Assembly (NCBI GenBank): GCA_903821905.1
Contig: CAIJMQ010000043.1
Span: 1-58,379, forward strand
Length of the DNA: 58,379 nucleotides
From: an uncultured bacterium
GTDB taxonomy: Bacteria > CAIJMQ01
Direction of reading: 5' to 3'
The notes under the pieces are model-generated. The model had not been told where the DNA came from and made no database searches. It was given only the letters and a program-made list of their open reading frames with translations. A program made the translations under genes and the position numbers. This document shows positions 16,856-25,596 of the stretch, in pieces. Positions within the stretch are counted from its first letter, which is position 1. Every line of letters starts with the position of its first letter.

Positions 16856-17977
16856 ATGGCAGCTTTAAAATTTGAAGGTCTGGCAATGACGCCGCCTATG
16901 GGATGGAATACCTGGAATACTTTTGCATCAAATATAAATGAAAAATTAGTAAAAGAAACTGCAGAGGTTTTAATCGCAAATGGAATGCAGAAAGCGGGCT
17001 ACAAATATATTGTGATTGATGACTGCTGGGAAACAATGGAAAGAGATAAAAATGGTAATCTTGTGGCTGACCCGAAGAAATTCCCAAGCGGGATGAAAGC
17101 AATGGGTGATTATCTCCACAAAAAGGGATTTAAGTTTGGTATACACAACTGTGCAGGGACAAAAACGTGTGCTAGTTATCCCGGCGGCAGAGGACACGAA
17201 TTTCAAGATGCCAGATTATATGCTTCCTGGGGTGTAGATTATCTGAAATACGATTGGTGTTTTCACGGCACTGCTAATGCACAAGAAACATATAAGACAA
17301 TGAGTGATGCAATCCGTACTGCAGGCAGGCCTATTGTATTCAGTCTTTGCGAATGGGGGGAAAGTAAACCTTGGGAATGGGCAAAAGATATCGGCCATTT
17401 ATGGAGAACGACAGGTGATATTGCTAATTGCTATGCTTGCAGAAGACCTTGGTCAATGGGCTGGAAAATTATCCTTGATATGCAAAACGGCCTTGAAAAA
17501 TATGCAGGTCCCGACTATTGGAATGACCCCGATATGCTTGAAGTGGGGAATACAGGTATTACTTTGGAAGAATCCAGAGCACATTTTAGTTTGTGGTGTA
17601 TCTTGGCTGCACCTTTAATGGCCGGCAATGATGTCAGAAGTATGTCCAATGATATCCGTGACATCCTCACTGACAAAGAAGTAATTGCTGTTGACCAGGA
17701 CCCTTTAGGAAAACAGGGTTACAGGTATTATACCGACCCTGGAAAAGAAATATGGGTCAAAGAATTGTCAAAAAATGAATGGGCAGTATGTGTATTTAAC
17801 AGTAGTGATAAGACAAGCGAAGTTAAAGTAAACTGGAAAGATTTTTACTTCTTCAAGGGCACCTATAAGGTTCGTGATTTGTGGCAGAAAAAGAATATCG
17901 GCACAACTGAAAAAGATTTTACCGGTAAAGTTGCTTCGCATGATGTAGTACTGTTCAGGTTGAGCCCGGTTAAATAG
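16856..17977 (+). CDS. GH27 alpha-galactosidase/alpha-N-acetylgalactosaminidase-like enzyme
   Basis: A 373-residue (beta/alpha)8 glycosidase of family GH27. Seen: the start motif PPMGWNTWN, IDDCW, the nucleophile Asp133 in LKYDWC, and the acid/base region WNDPDML at about 222-228. A C-terminal beta domain begins at about 295. There is no signal peptide, so it acts on an imported or intracellular alpha-galactoside; most GH27 enzymes are secreted or lysosomal. It starts at an ATG behind the SD AAGGAG. It follows the SGNH gene by 90 bp with its own promoter. Exact sugar specificity (Gal or GalNAc) cannot be decided. Confidence 0.9.
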   Translation: MAALKFEGLAMTPPMGWNTWNTFASNINEKLVKETAEVLIANGMQKAGYKYIVIDDCWETMERDKNGNLVADPKKFPSGMKAMGDYLHKKGFKFGIHNCAGTKTCASYPGGRGHEFQDARLYASWGVDYLKYDWCFHGTANAQETYKTMSDAIRTAGRPIVFSLCEWGESKPWEWAKDIGHLWRTTGDIANCYACRRPWSMGWKIILDMQNGLEKYAGPDYWNDPDMLEVGNTGITLEESRAHFSLWCILAAPLMAGNDVRSMSNDIRDILTDKEVIAVDQDPLGKQGYRYYTDPGKEIWVKELSKNEWAVCVFNSSDKTSEVKVNWKDFYFFKGTYKVRDLWQKKNIGTTEKDFTGKVASHDVVLFRLSPVK

Positions 17978-17978
17978 A

Positions 17979-17984
17979 TATAAT
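17979..17984 (+). promoter_or_regulatory. -10 element of the RluA-type gene
   Basis: TATAAT in the context GATATAATAAATCC, 10 nt before the TTG start. The context is nearly identical to that in front of etfB (39731-39743). Confidence 0.6.
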
Positions 17985-17994
17985 AAATCCTACT

Positions 17995-18642
17995 TTGATT
18001 CAAATACTTTTTGAAAATAAGGATATCGTTGCAGTCGATAAACCTGAAGGACTTGCCTCAATTCCCGAACGTGATCTTAGTAAAGATTGTCTGCTTTCTT
18101 TACTTTCGTCAAAGTTTAAAGAAAAACTTTATGTTGTCCATCGGCTTGACAAAGAAGCAAGCGGTATCATTCTCTTTGCCAAGAATGCTGATGCTCATAA
18201 ATATTTGAATAAACAATTTTTTAACCATACTATTAATAAAACCTATCTTGCATTGACACACGGAATTATTAAGGAAGAAAACGGTGCAATTGATAAACCC
18301 ATAAGACAATTTGGTTCAGGGCGTATGGGAGTGGATTTAAAGATAGGGAAAGCATCTACTACCAAGTTTCATGTCATAAAAAAGTTTGATTCTTACACAC
18401 TTGTAGAAGCATATCCTTTAACAGGGCGCAGACACCAAATCCGCGTTCATTTGTACAGCATTGCTCATCCGATAGTCGGCGATTTGCGTTATGGAGACAA
18501 GACATTACAGGAAAAGTTCCCACGCCTGATGTTGCACTCACAAAAAATAACCTTCTCATTATCTTCGGAAGAAAGAATAACTGTTGAATCCCCAATTCCA
18601 GAATCTTTTAATATGGTTATAGAAAATATTCGGAATGAATGA
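17995..18642 (+). CDS. RluA-family RNA pseudouridine synthase
   Basis: A 215-residue pseudouridine synthase converting uridines in rRNA or tRNA. The catalytic motif VVHRLDKEASGIILFAK carries the active-site Asp, and the C-terminal motif TGRRHQIRVHL is typical of RluA/RsuA proteins. There is no S4 domain, so it is a short RluA-type enzyme (RluA, TruC or YqcB class); the target site is unknown. The frame has no ATG before residue 100, so the TTG at 17995 is used. It lies 10 nt after a TATAAT, implying a leaderless mRNA. Confidence 0.88.
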   Translation: MIQILFENKDIVAVDKPEGLASIPERDLSKDCLLSLLSSKFKEKLYVVHRLDKEASGIILFAKNADAHKYLNKQFFNHTINKTYLALTHGIIKEENGAIDKPIRQFGSGRMGVDLKIGKASTTKFHVIKKFDSYTLVEAYPLTGRRHQIRVHLYSIAHPIVGDLRYGDKTLQEKFPRLMLHSQKITFSLSSEERITVESPIPESFNMVIENIRNE

Positions 18643-18723
18643 TATAGTTGTTTACTGTACAAATTTGTTTAGGTATAGATTTATAACGAATAACAGAAGA
18701 ATAAATAAAAAGGAGGTTGGATT

Positions 18724-19596
18724 ATGAATCACGTTTACCTTTATATAGCTATAGCTGTTTTTATATTTTTGCTTGGTATTCGTATTGTTCGTCCTACACA
18801 TAGGGGATTGATTGAAAGATTGGGTAAATATAACCGTTTTGCAAATCCCGGTTTCAACTGGGTTTGCCCCATCATTGAAAAGATTTATCTGGTAAACGTA
18901 ACAGAACAAATGGCTGATGCAGAACCGCAGGAAATCATTACCAACGATAATTTAAATGCCAGAGTAGATGCCCAGATTTATTTTAGAGTCAAATCGGATT
19001 CAGATAGCGTGAAAAACTCCCAGTACAACGTTAACATTTATAAATATCAGATAGTTAACCTCGCTCGCACTACCTTGAGAAACATTATCGGAACGCTCAC
19101 TTTAAAGTCCGCCAACAGCGAAAGAGGAAAAATAAATTCCGAACTGCACAAAACCCTTCTTGACGAAACTCAAAGCTGGGGTATTGACATTGTCCGTACG
19201 GAATTAAAAGAAATAGACCCCCCCAAAGATGTTCAAGAAACTATGAATAAAGTGGTGAAAGCCGAAAATGAAAAGATAGCTGCTATTGATTTTGCAACTG
19301 CAGCAGAAACGTTTGCTGACGGTCAAAAGAGAGCGGAGATTAAGAAGGCAGAAGGCATAAAGCAGGCGCGGATTTTACAAGCTCAAGGCGAAGCTGAAGC
19401 GATAAAGTTAGTTAACGAAGCCGCAGAAGAATATTTTGTAGGTAACGCCCAGGTCTTAAGAAAACTTGAAGCTGTTGAGACCTCTTTGCAAAACAATGCA
19501 AAAATAGTCGTTCCTACAAATACAGAATTAGTTAACGTGATAGGCGAATTAGCTGGAGTGTTACCGCTTAAAGAAAAAGAGAAGAAAGAGAAATAA
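18724..19596 (+). CDS. SPFH/stomatin-like membrane protein
   Basis: A 290-residue band-7 protein. One N-terminal membrane helix (about 4-20) is followed by the SPFH domain (VRPTHRGLIERLGKY, then NLARTTLRNIIGTLTL) and a charged alpha-helical coiled coil (about 175-235, A/E/K-rich with ILQAQGEAEAIKL). It belongs to the QmcA/HflK-like scaffolds that form large membrane rings and organise proteases or lipid domains. No NfeD partner gene is adjacent. A strong SD (AAGGAGG) precedes the ATG. Confidence 0.9.
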   Translation: MNHVYLYIAIAVFIFLLGIRIVRPTHRGLIERLGKYNRFANPGFNWVCPIIEKIYLVNVTEQMADAEPQEIITNDNLNARVDAQIYFRVKSDSDSVKNSQYNVNIYKYQIVNLARTTLRNIIGTLTLKSANSERGKINSELHKTLLDETQSWGIDIVRTELKEIDPPKDVQETMNKVVKAENEKIAAIDFATAAETFADGQKRAEIKKAEGIKQARILQAQGEAEAIKLVNEAAEEYFVGNAQVLRKLEAVETSLQNNAKIVVPTNTELVNVIGELAGVLPLKEKEKKEK

Positions 19597-19692
19597 CTCA
19601 TAAATAACTTGATTTGATCTCCGAGATGCATTGAGGATGCAAAAGAAAAAGTAAATTTATGAAAAGATAAACTTTGAGGAGATGATATTAAA

Positions 19693-20020
19693 ATGAATAA
19701 GAAAGTTATAGAACCAGTGATACGAGAGATTGTCGAGAGTATTCATCCTGGCTATGTTTTTGATGCACATTTTATTATTGATAGACTTCTCATAGATTCT
19801 AGAAATGCATATACACAGTTTATAACTAGTTTTGGAAGGAATACAAACATTACTACTAACAGTGTCCATGGATTTATAAGTCAGGCTATTGCTTCTTTTG
19901 AAGGAACATTAATAAAAAGACTTCGATATCCTTCGTTGTCAAGAAATATTCGGAGTAAACCCAGTAGATGCACGATTTGGATTAGAATATAGCACCTTCC
20001 AACCTATAAATAGTATTTAG
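19693..20020 (+). pseudogene. Unknown protein with an apparent +1 frameshift
   Basis: Starts with an SD (GAGGAGAT) and ATG. In frame, the product is 99 residues ending at 19992, but the last 20 or so residues (SRNIRSKPSRCTIWIRI) look like out-of-frame coding. If one A is dropped from the five at 19914-19918, the frame continues as DFDILRCQEIFGVNPVDA and ends with FQPINSI at TAG 20018-20020, 12 bp before the next gene. The reconstructed protein is about 108 residues with no signal peptide and no recognised domain. A sequencing error, a programmed slip or a true mutation are all possible. Confidence 0.55.
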
Positions 20021-20032
20021 GAGGTAAGGCAA

Positions 20033-20707
20033 ATGAAAACAGGCATAAAAGTGTTTGTAGTTTGTATTGGGGGATTAATGTTCTTTGCAGTATGGGGACA
20101 TTTCAAAGGTGGTTTTGAGAGATGGTCAGAAAAACCTATTTTAACAACTACCACACCTGTTGCTTCATCAATACCACTACAAAAACAAGACAGTTCTAAC
20201 AGTAGTAGTCTGCCTTCGGTTTTATTTCCTCAAATACAAAAACAAGAGACTCTCAAAGTCAAGGGTTTGTATATTGGTATGGATATTACCGAAGCCTACA
20301 ACATCTGTGCACAACTTTGTAAAGGTTCAGAATATAGAGTAGAGGATATCGGTGAGGTTTATAAAGAGATGGAACATACTGAACATAATAAAGAGTTTGG
20401 GTTTATCTCAGGGGGACCCGGATCCTTGGGATGGCATGGAGAGGTTTCCGCTGATAGAGATGGCAAGGTAACTTTATTACAGTTTGAGCCTGGTCTCGTA
20501 GATTACTTATTCAATGTGGGGGAGATGGAAGTTACAGACTTTGTCCAGGAATTCGCTAACTCCTATCATATACCTGAATTCAAAGTCTCTTCATCTGGTA
20601 ACTACTACTATTATGACAGCCCTACAGGATTTAGGGTAGAAATAGATATGGGTAAAAACCTAACGATAAAGGCAATCCCGAGTACTCAAGAACGGAAATT
20701 TGACTGA
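20033..20707 (+). CDS. Unknown membrane-anchored or exported protein
   Basis: A 224-residue protein with an N-terminal hydrophobic segment (about 6-23) without a lipobox, then a Ser/Thr/Pro-rich linker to about residue 75, then a compact region with KGLYIGMDITEAYNICAQLC and a later FVQEFANSYHIPEF segment. No family recognised. A strong SD (TAGGAGGTAAG) precedes the ATG. It follows the frameshifted unknown gene by 12 bp and converges on the GT2 gene. Confidence 0.75.
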   Translation: MKTGIKVFVVCIGGLMFFAVWGHFKGGFERWSEKPILTTTTPVASSIPLQKQDSSNSSSLPSVLFPQIQKQETLKVKGLYIGMDITEAYNICAQLCKGSEYRVEDIGEVYKEMEHTEHNKEFGFISGGPGSLGWHGEVSADRDGKVTLLQFEPGLVDYLFNVGEMEVTDFVQEFANSYHIPEFKVSSSGNYYYYDSPTGFRVEIDMGKNLTIKAIPSTQERKFD

Positions 20708-20760
20708 ATAATTTCTTTCTTTATTTTTGTACCAAAAGATTCTTCTAAGTCTTTTCGGGA

Positions 20761-21516
20761 CTACTTCGTAGATTTTCTTTTCTGTATCTCCCACAACCTC
20801 GCATATTTCATAAATACGTAATAGTAGGATAGTTTACAGATAATAAATCCCTGTTTTCCATCTAGGAAACCCAACCTAAAAATATAATCTTTTATGAACC
20901 GCAGGATTGGTTTGAATCCAATACCCAAGGTAGTTGCTCTCTCGCCTTCGTCATACATCTGTTCTGCCGAAAGAAGAGTGTATCTGGAGAATTTTTGCAG
21001 GTAATGACCTAAATCACGGTAAGGATAATGGAAGAGTTCGCCTTTTAAGGAACCTGTTTTCCCTTGAACGATTGCAGAAGAGCCGAGCTTTCTTTGTTTG
21101 TAATAGGTTTTCTCTCTCCTGAATAATCTCAATACATAGTCGGGATACCAGCCGGAATGATAAATCCATCTGCCGAGAAATTTGCTCTTTCGCGAGATGT
21201 AATAACCGTCAAGAGAAGGGTTTTCCTTATCAAATAAGTTTTGGATTTCATACTGTAATTTTTCAGAAACTTTTTCATCGGAGTCAACTACCAAAATCCA
21301 TTCGCTTTCTATTTTTCTTAGCGCCCAGTTTAACTGGTCGCCGTAATTGGTATATGTATTTTGGTGGATTTTATCCGTGAATTTCTTGCATATTTCAGGC
21401 GTGTTATCGGTGCTGAAGGAATCGACTATTACGATATCCTTGCACCACTTAACACTTTCTAAGCATTTTTCTATTGTGTCGGAAGAGTTTTTGGTAAGAA
21501 TCACTACTGTAAGCAT
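20761..21516 (-). CDS. GT2-family glycosyltransferase (WaaE/KdtX-like)
   Basis: A 251-residue GT-A fold enzyme. N-terminal TVVILTKNSSDTIEKCLESV, then VDSFSTDNTPEIC and the metal-binding VVDSDEKV at about 76-83. The Trp- and Arg-rich middle (GWYPDYVLRLFRR) and FHYPYRDLGHYLQKF match the LPS-core beta-glucosyltransferase group (WaaE/KdtX). A role in LPS core assembly is likely; the exact linkage is unknown. Its start overlaps the end of the upstream GT4 gene by 13 nt, so the two are translationally coupled. Confidence 0.9.
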   Translation of the reverse strand: MLTVVILTKNSSDTIEKCLESVKWCKDIVIVDSFSTDNTPEICKKFTDKIHQNTYTNYGDQLNWALRKIESEWILVVDSDEKVSEKLQYEIQNLFDKENPSLDGYYISRKSKFLGRWIYHSGWYPDYVLRLFRREKTYYKQRKLGSSAIVQGKTGSLKGELFHYPYRDLGHYLQKFSRYTLLSAEQMYDEGERATTLGIGFKPILRFIKDYIFRLGFLDGKQGFIICKLSYYYVFMKYARLWEIQKRKSTK

Positions 21517-22634
21517 TTCTTTTCCTTTATTAATTCTTGGTAGAGATTTTCGGTTTCTTTTGCCATTTTGTCAATAGAGAATTCTTTCACCCGTTCATAT
21601 CCGGCGTTTCCCATCTTGTATCTTAAATCTTTATCCTGTATCAATTTTGATAGACCCTCATATAATGCAGTCAGATTTGCAGGAGGGACTATAAAACCGG
21701 TTTCATCTTGTATTATTAATTCTCTCACTCCACCTACATCGGTCGCTACAACAGGCAGGGATGAAGCCATTGCTTCCAGAATAGTATTAGGGAAGCCTTC
21801 TCGAAGTGAGGGTAACACAAATATATCCATACAGGAAAGAAGTTGGGGGATATCTTCTCTTTCGCCTAAGAATCGGAAGTTTTCACTTAAATTTAGAGAC
21901 TTTACTTTAAGGATGAGTTCTTCCTTCAAATAGCCTTCGCCGATTATTAAGAATAGAAGAGATTCGTGCTCTGTTAAGAGTTTTTCAACTACGTCAATTA
22001 AGAATTCGTGGCCTTTCTGGGGATGTATTCTTCCGACCGTTCCTATTACACAGGTGTTTTCATCTATTCCGAGTTCTTTTCTTTTTTTATCTCTTAACTT
22101 TTTGTTATTGAATTTATCCAGTTCAATACCGTTATAAATAAGATGGAATTTGCAGGATGGGATGCCTGTTGACTGACAAAATTTTTGGACGCCCTTTGAT
22201 ACGACTATTATTCTGTCTGTGGAACGGGATAAAAAACGGTCTATTAATTTCTGGAAGGCGTTTTTCCATTCATCTACATTGTGTTCATTGGCGATGATTA
22301 TAGGAATACCCGCTAAGATTGCGGCTATTCTGGCTGTTGTATTGGGTTTATGTGTATGGGTGTGGACTATTTGTATCTTTTCAGATTTCATGATGTGAAT
22401 CAGACGAATGATACATATCGGGTCAAACTTGAATTTTCGCGGGACTATAAAAACTTTATATCCTGCTTCAGTCAAAATTTTCTTAAGAGGACCATCTTTA
22501 AAAGAGCACACAGAAATATTAAATTTTTCTTTATTGATATATGGAATCAGTGAGACTAATCTTCTCTGTACTCCGCCGGTTCCTAGATTAGATACAACAC
22601 GCAGGACGTTTATTTTAATTATTCCCCCCAGCAT
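21504..22634 (-). CDS. GT4-family glycosyltransferase
   Basis: A 376-residue retaining GT-B glycosyltransferase. N-terminal VSNLGTGGVQRRL and THTHKPNTTARIA form the acceptor side; the C-terminal domain has GRIHPQKGHEF and REGFPNTILEAMASSLPVV with the usual E-x7-E intact. The only ATG is at 22634, 16 bp after the PHP gene. An SD-like GGGGGGA then sits inside the coding sequence, before an ATA codon 18 bases in, so initiation at a rarer codon is possible. The cluster alr-PHP-GT4-GT2 suggests envelope glycan work; the substrate is unknown. Confidence 0.88.
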   Translation of the reverse strand: MLGGIIKINVLRVVSNLGTGGVQRRLVSLIPYINKEKFNISVCSFKDGPLKKILTEAGYKVFIVPRKFKFDPICIIRLIHIMKSEKIQIVHTHTHKPNTTARIAAILAGIPIIIANEHNVDEWKNAFQKLIDRFLSRSTDRIIVVSKGVQKFCQSTGIPSCKFHLIYNGIELDKFNNKKLRDKKRKELGIDENTCVIGTVGRIHPQKGHEFLIDVVEKLLTEHESLLFLIIGEGYLKEELILKVKSLNLSENFRFLGEREDIPQLLSCMDIFVLPSLREGFPNTILEAMASSLPVVATDVGGVRELIIQDETGFIVPPANLTALYEGLSKLIQDKDLRYKMGNAGYERVKEFSIDKMAKETENLYQELIKEKKCLQ

Positions 22635-22650
22635 TCAGAATCTATATATC

Positions 22651-23514
22651 TTATCTTTTTTCTTCTCTCCATTTTTTCATCTCTTCTATCGCCTGATACG
22701 GAACTTTCACTTTTCCTAATAGGGTTTTCCCTTTTGCAATGCCGTGACAGTCCGACCCGCCAGAGATTAAAAGATTATATTTCTTTGCTATTTCAACATA
22801 CTTGGATGATGGATTTCTGCCGTGGTCAACATAATAAACTTCAATTCCTTCAATCCCTTCTTCTATAAGTTGAGGGATGACATTTTCATCTCTTAGAAGG
22901 TGCGGATGGGCTATTATAGGAATGCCCCCCGATTCTTTTATTAAAGATATTGCTCTTTTTGAAGAGAGGCGTTTCCTGTTTACATAGACGGACTTCCCAT
23001 CTCCGAGAAATTTTTCAAATGCCTCACCGGTGTTTTTTACATAACCTTTCATAACCATTGCTTGAGCAAGATGAAGCCTGCCGATTATATCTTTTGTTTT
23101 GAATTTTTCTATTTCTTCCATGGTGATAGGCATCCCCATTTCAGTTAGTTTCTTGAGCATCTCGTCCATTCTGTCTTTTCTTCCAGAAGATAGTCCTTTT
23201 AAGATTTTTAACAAATTTGGATATTTGTAATCTATAAATAATCCTACAATATGGAGTTCTTCGGAGGGGTTAACTTCTGAAGATAATTCTACCCCGGGAA
23301 TTATCTCAAGAGTGTTTCCTGCTTTTTCTATAACGTGAGCAATGCCTTCAACTGTATCGTGGTCAGTTATTGCAATTGCCCGGAAGTTTCCTGCCAAAGC
23401 TTTCTGCACAATACTCTGCGGTGTATATTCTCCGTCCGAATAAATAGTATGCAGATGCAAGTCTGCATATCCCTTAGTGTACTTGTTGTCAATTAATGTT
23501 TCCAAATTATTCAT
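22651..23514 (-). CDS. PHP-domain phosphoesterase (RNase AM/TrpH-like)
   Basis: A 287-residue PHP protein with all metal-binding motifs: DLHLHTIYSDG near the N-terminus, TDHDTVEG, GVELSSE, IAHPHLL, and GGSDCHG at about 258-264. The closest described group is the YciV/TrpH family, which degrades 3',5'-nucleoside bisphosphates (pAp) and trims 5' ends of rRNA. The length matches that group. The ATG overlaps the alr stop (ATGA). Confidence 0.85.
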   Translation of the reverse strand: MNNLETLIDNKYTKGYADLHLHTIYSDGEYTPQSIVQKALAGNFRAIAITDHDTVEGIAHVIEKAGNTLEIIPGVELSSEVNPSEELHIVGLFIDYKYPNLLKILKGLSSGRKDRMDEMLKKLTEMGMPITMEEIEKFKTKDIIGRLHLAQAMVMKGYVKNTGEAFEKFLGDGKSVYVNRKRLSSKRAISLIKESGGIPIIAHPHLLRDENVIPQLIEEGIEGIEVYYVDHGRNPSSKYVEIAKKYNLLISGGSDCHGIAKGKTLLGKVKVPYQAIEEMKKWREEKR

Positions 23515-24617
23515 TTATAAACCCTTTTCACCTTTCTCCCTATCATGCAAACCACTTCATAAGGAATAGTACCAATCTTGGATGCAACTTCTTCAACAGT
23601 AATCTTTTCATTTTTTTGTTTGCCGATTAAAACTACTTCATCACCTATTTTAACTCTGGGTATTTTGCTGACATCTACCATTGTTTGGTCCATACATACT
23701 CTGCCGACTACAGGAGCCCTTTTCCCGCGGATGATAACTTCACCTTTATTGGATAGTGCCCTATTATATCCATCTCCATATCCTATAGGCAGTGTTGCTA
23801 TTATCGAGGGATGCTGAGTGGTATATGTCCTGCCATAACTTATAGTTGTACCTTTAGGTAATTTTCTTAAGCTCACTATTCTGGTTATAAATGATAAAGC
23901 TGGTTCAAGTTTAACCGTCTTTTTAACATTAACAGATGGATAGTATCCATATATCATTAAACCGGGGCGTACCATATTAAAATAACTTTCAGGAAAATTC
24001 ATAATGGCTGCGCTATTTGCGGTATGTTTCAGGGGAATTTCTATGCCGTTTACCTTTAGTTTCTGAATGAGGTTATTAAAATTTTTGATTTGCTGACAGG
24101 TAAAATCTTTGTCAATTGCATCTGCGGACGGGAAATGAGTGTATATTCCTTCTATGTTAAGGTTCTTTAGTTTCTTGACCCGTTTAATAAAATCTATCGC
24201 ATTAGGTAATCTTACGCCGATTCTTCCCATGCCTGTGTCTATGTCAATGTGCACTTTTGCTTTCTTACCTTTTCTTGAAGCTTCTTTATCCAAAGCGTGA
24301 GCTACTTCAAGAGAACACAATGTTTGAGAGAGGTTGTATTTAACTATTTCTTCTGCTTCTTCCGGGAGGACACCATTGAGTATTAGAATGGGAAGTTTTG
24401 TGCTGATTTTTCTTAAGAACAAACCTTCTTCAACGGATGCTACGGCAAGATAATCTACATTCCCCCGGATAGTTTCTACAATTTTTTCTACCCCATGGCC
24501 ATAAGCGTCTGTTTTAACACAGGCAAGAATTTTTATATTTTTGCCAATTTTTCTTCTAAGAAGTTTTATATTATTTCTGACAGCTTTTAAAGATACTATC
24601 GCTTTTGTTAGTTGCAT
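23511..24617 (-). CDS. alr: Alanine racemase
   Basis: PLP enzyme interconverting L- and D-alanine for peptidoglycan. The PLP lysine is Lys35 in VKTDAYGHG; DTGMGRIGVR, THFPSAD, TISYGRTY, PIGYGDGY (catalytic Tyr region) and GRVCMDQTMVDV follow. The 368 residues are typical. It is the first gene of a four-gene minus-strand cluster and has a TATAAT 24 nt upstream. Confidence 0.96.
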   Translation of the reverse strand: MQLTKAIVSLKAVRNNIKLLRRKIGKNIKILACVKTDAYGHGVEKIVETIRGNVDYLAVASVEEGLFLRKISTKLPILILNGVLPEEAEEIVKYNLSQTLCSLEVAHALDKEASRKGKKAKVHIDIDTGMGRIGVRLPNAIDFIKRVKKLKNLNIEGIYTHFPSADAIDKDFTCQQIKNFNNLIQKLKVNGIEIPLKHTANSAAIMNFPESYFNMVRPGLMIYGYYPSVNVKKTVKLEPALSFITRIVSLRKLPKGTTISYGRTYTTQHPSIIATLPIGYGDGYNRALSNKGEVIIRGKRAPVVGRVCMDQTMVDVSKIPRVKIGDEVVLIGKQKNEKITVEEVASKIGTIPYEVVCMIGRKVKRVYK

Positions 24618-24641
24618 TTATTTAAATTTGGGTTAAAGTGC

Positions 24642-24647
24642 ATTATA
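24642..24647 (-). promoter_or_regulatory. -10 element of alr
   Basis: CCTATAATGC on the minus strand, hexamer at 24647-24642, 24 nt before the alr ATG. No clear -35 was seen. Confidence 0.5.
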
Positions 24648-24701
24648 GGTCAATCGATTTGGTCTTTTCAAACTGGGAGAGGACGCAAGCTTTGGAAGTG
24701 G

Positions 24702-24707
24702 TATAAT
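24702..24707 (+). promoter_or_regulatory. Extended -10 element of acpS
   Basis: AGTGGTATAAT gives an extended -10 (TGn-TATAAT) 27 nt before the acpS ATG. The leader has no SD. Confidence 0.55.
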
Positions 24708-24734
24708 TAACACGAAGTTTAAAATTATAAAACA

Positions 24735-25118
24735 ATGATTACGGGAATCGGGACAGATATTATCAGTATCGAGAGAATAAAAAAGATTATGAATGACAGG
24801 GGTGAGCAATTCTTAAATCTTGTATTCACTGCTGGAGAGAAGAAGTACTGCCAGAGTAAAAAGTTCCCTTGGGTTCATTTTGCCGGCCGATTTGCTGCCA
24901 AAGAATCGGTATTTAAAGTTTTAAAGACAGGCTGGGGGCTTGGGGTTAAATGGACAGATGTGGAAGTAATTAAGAGTAAGAATGGCGAGCCGGGAATATT
25001 ACTAAAAGGGCAAACCAAACTGATAGCACGAAGGAAAGGTATAAAGAAAATTCTTCTGAGTATTTCCCATGACAGAAAATACGCTATGGCAACAGCTATA
25101 GGAGAAGGTCTTGACTAA
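24735..25118 (+). CDS. acpS: Holo-[acyl-carrier-protein] synthase
   Basis: Transfers 4'-phosphopantetheine from CoA to the serine of acyl carrier proteins. The 127 residues are the normal AcpS length. GIGTDIISIERI at the N-terminus holds the Mg-binding Asp8, and FAAKESVFKVL holds the family Glu and Lys; SISHDRKYAMA is the C-terminal motif. Its likely client acpP is at 33557. It overlaps rfaE2 by 8 nt. Confidence 0.95.
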   Translation: MITGIGTDIISIERIKKIMNDRGEQFLNLVFTAGEKKYCQSKKFPWVHFAGRFAAKESVFKVLKTGWGLGVKWTDVEVIKSKNGEPGILLKGQTKLIARRKGIKKILLSISHDRKYAMATAIGEGLD

Positions 25119-25596
25119 AGGCAAAGTAATAGAAGACATAAACTTGCTCAAAGAAAAACTTCTTAAAGAAAAAAACAATAATAAACGAATAGTTTTTACA
25201 AATGGATGTTTTGACCTCATTCACAAAGGGCATATAACTCTCCTAAAAAAAGCAAAGAACGAGGGAGATATATTAGTGGTGGCTGTCAATTCGGACGAAT
25301 CGGTAAGAAAACTAAAAGGAGAAGGACGGCCGATGTTTCCTGCTTATGAGAGGGCTGAGATACTGGCAAGTTTTCAGATGGTAGATTTTGTGACTATATT
25401 TAATGAAGAAACCCCTTATAAGATTATATTACAGCTCAAACCGGATATTCTAGTCAAAGGCGGAGATTGGGGAAAAGATCAAGTTGTGGGTAGAGATATT
25501 GTTGAGGAGAACGGGGGTAAAGTTGTAATAATTCCGCAGGTAAAAGACCATTCTACTTCTAAGATAATTGAGAAGATAAGAGATAACCATGGATGA
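25111..25596 (+). CDS. rfaE2: D-glycero-beta-D-manno-heptose 1-phosphate adenylyltransferase
   Basis: A 161-residue nucleotidyltransferase equal to the C-terminal half of E. coli HldE; it activates heptose 1-phosphate with ATP to make ADP-heptose for LPS core. It has TNGCFDLIHKGHI (the GxFDxxHxGH ATP motif), NSDESVRKLKG, and LVKGGDW at about 115-121, near the end. The start is TTG, 6 nt after GGAG and inside the end of acpS. The kinase half is not in the window. It pairs functionally with the heptosyltransferase at 15083-16072. Confidence 0.93.
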   Translation: MTKGKVIEDINLLKEKLLKEKNNNKRIVFTNGCFDLIHKGHITLLKKAKNEGDILVVAVNSDESVRKLKGEGRPMFPAYERAEILASFQMVDFVTIFNEETPYKIILQLKPDILVKGGDWGKDQVVGRDIVEENGGKVVIIPQVKDHSTSKIIEKIRDNHG

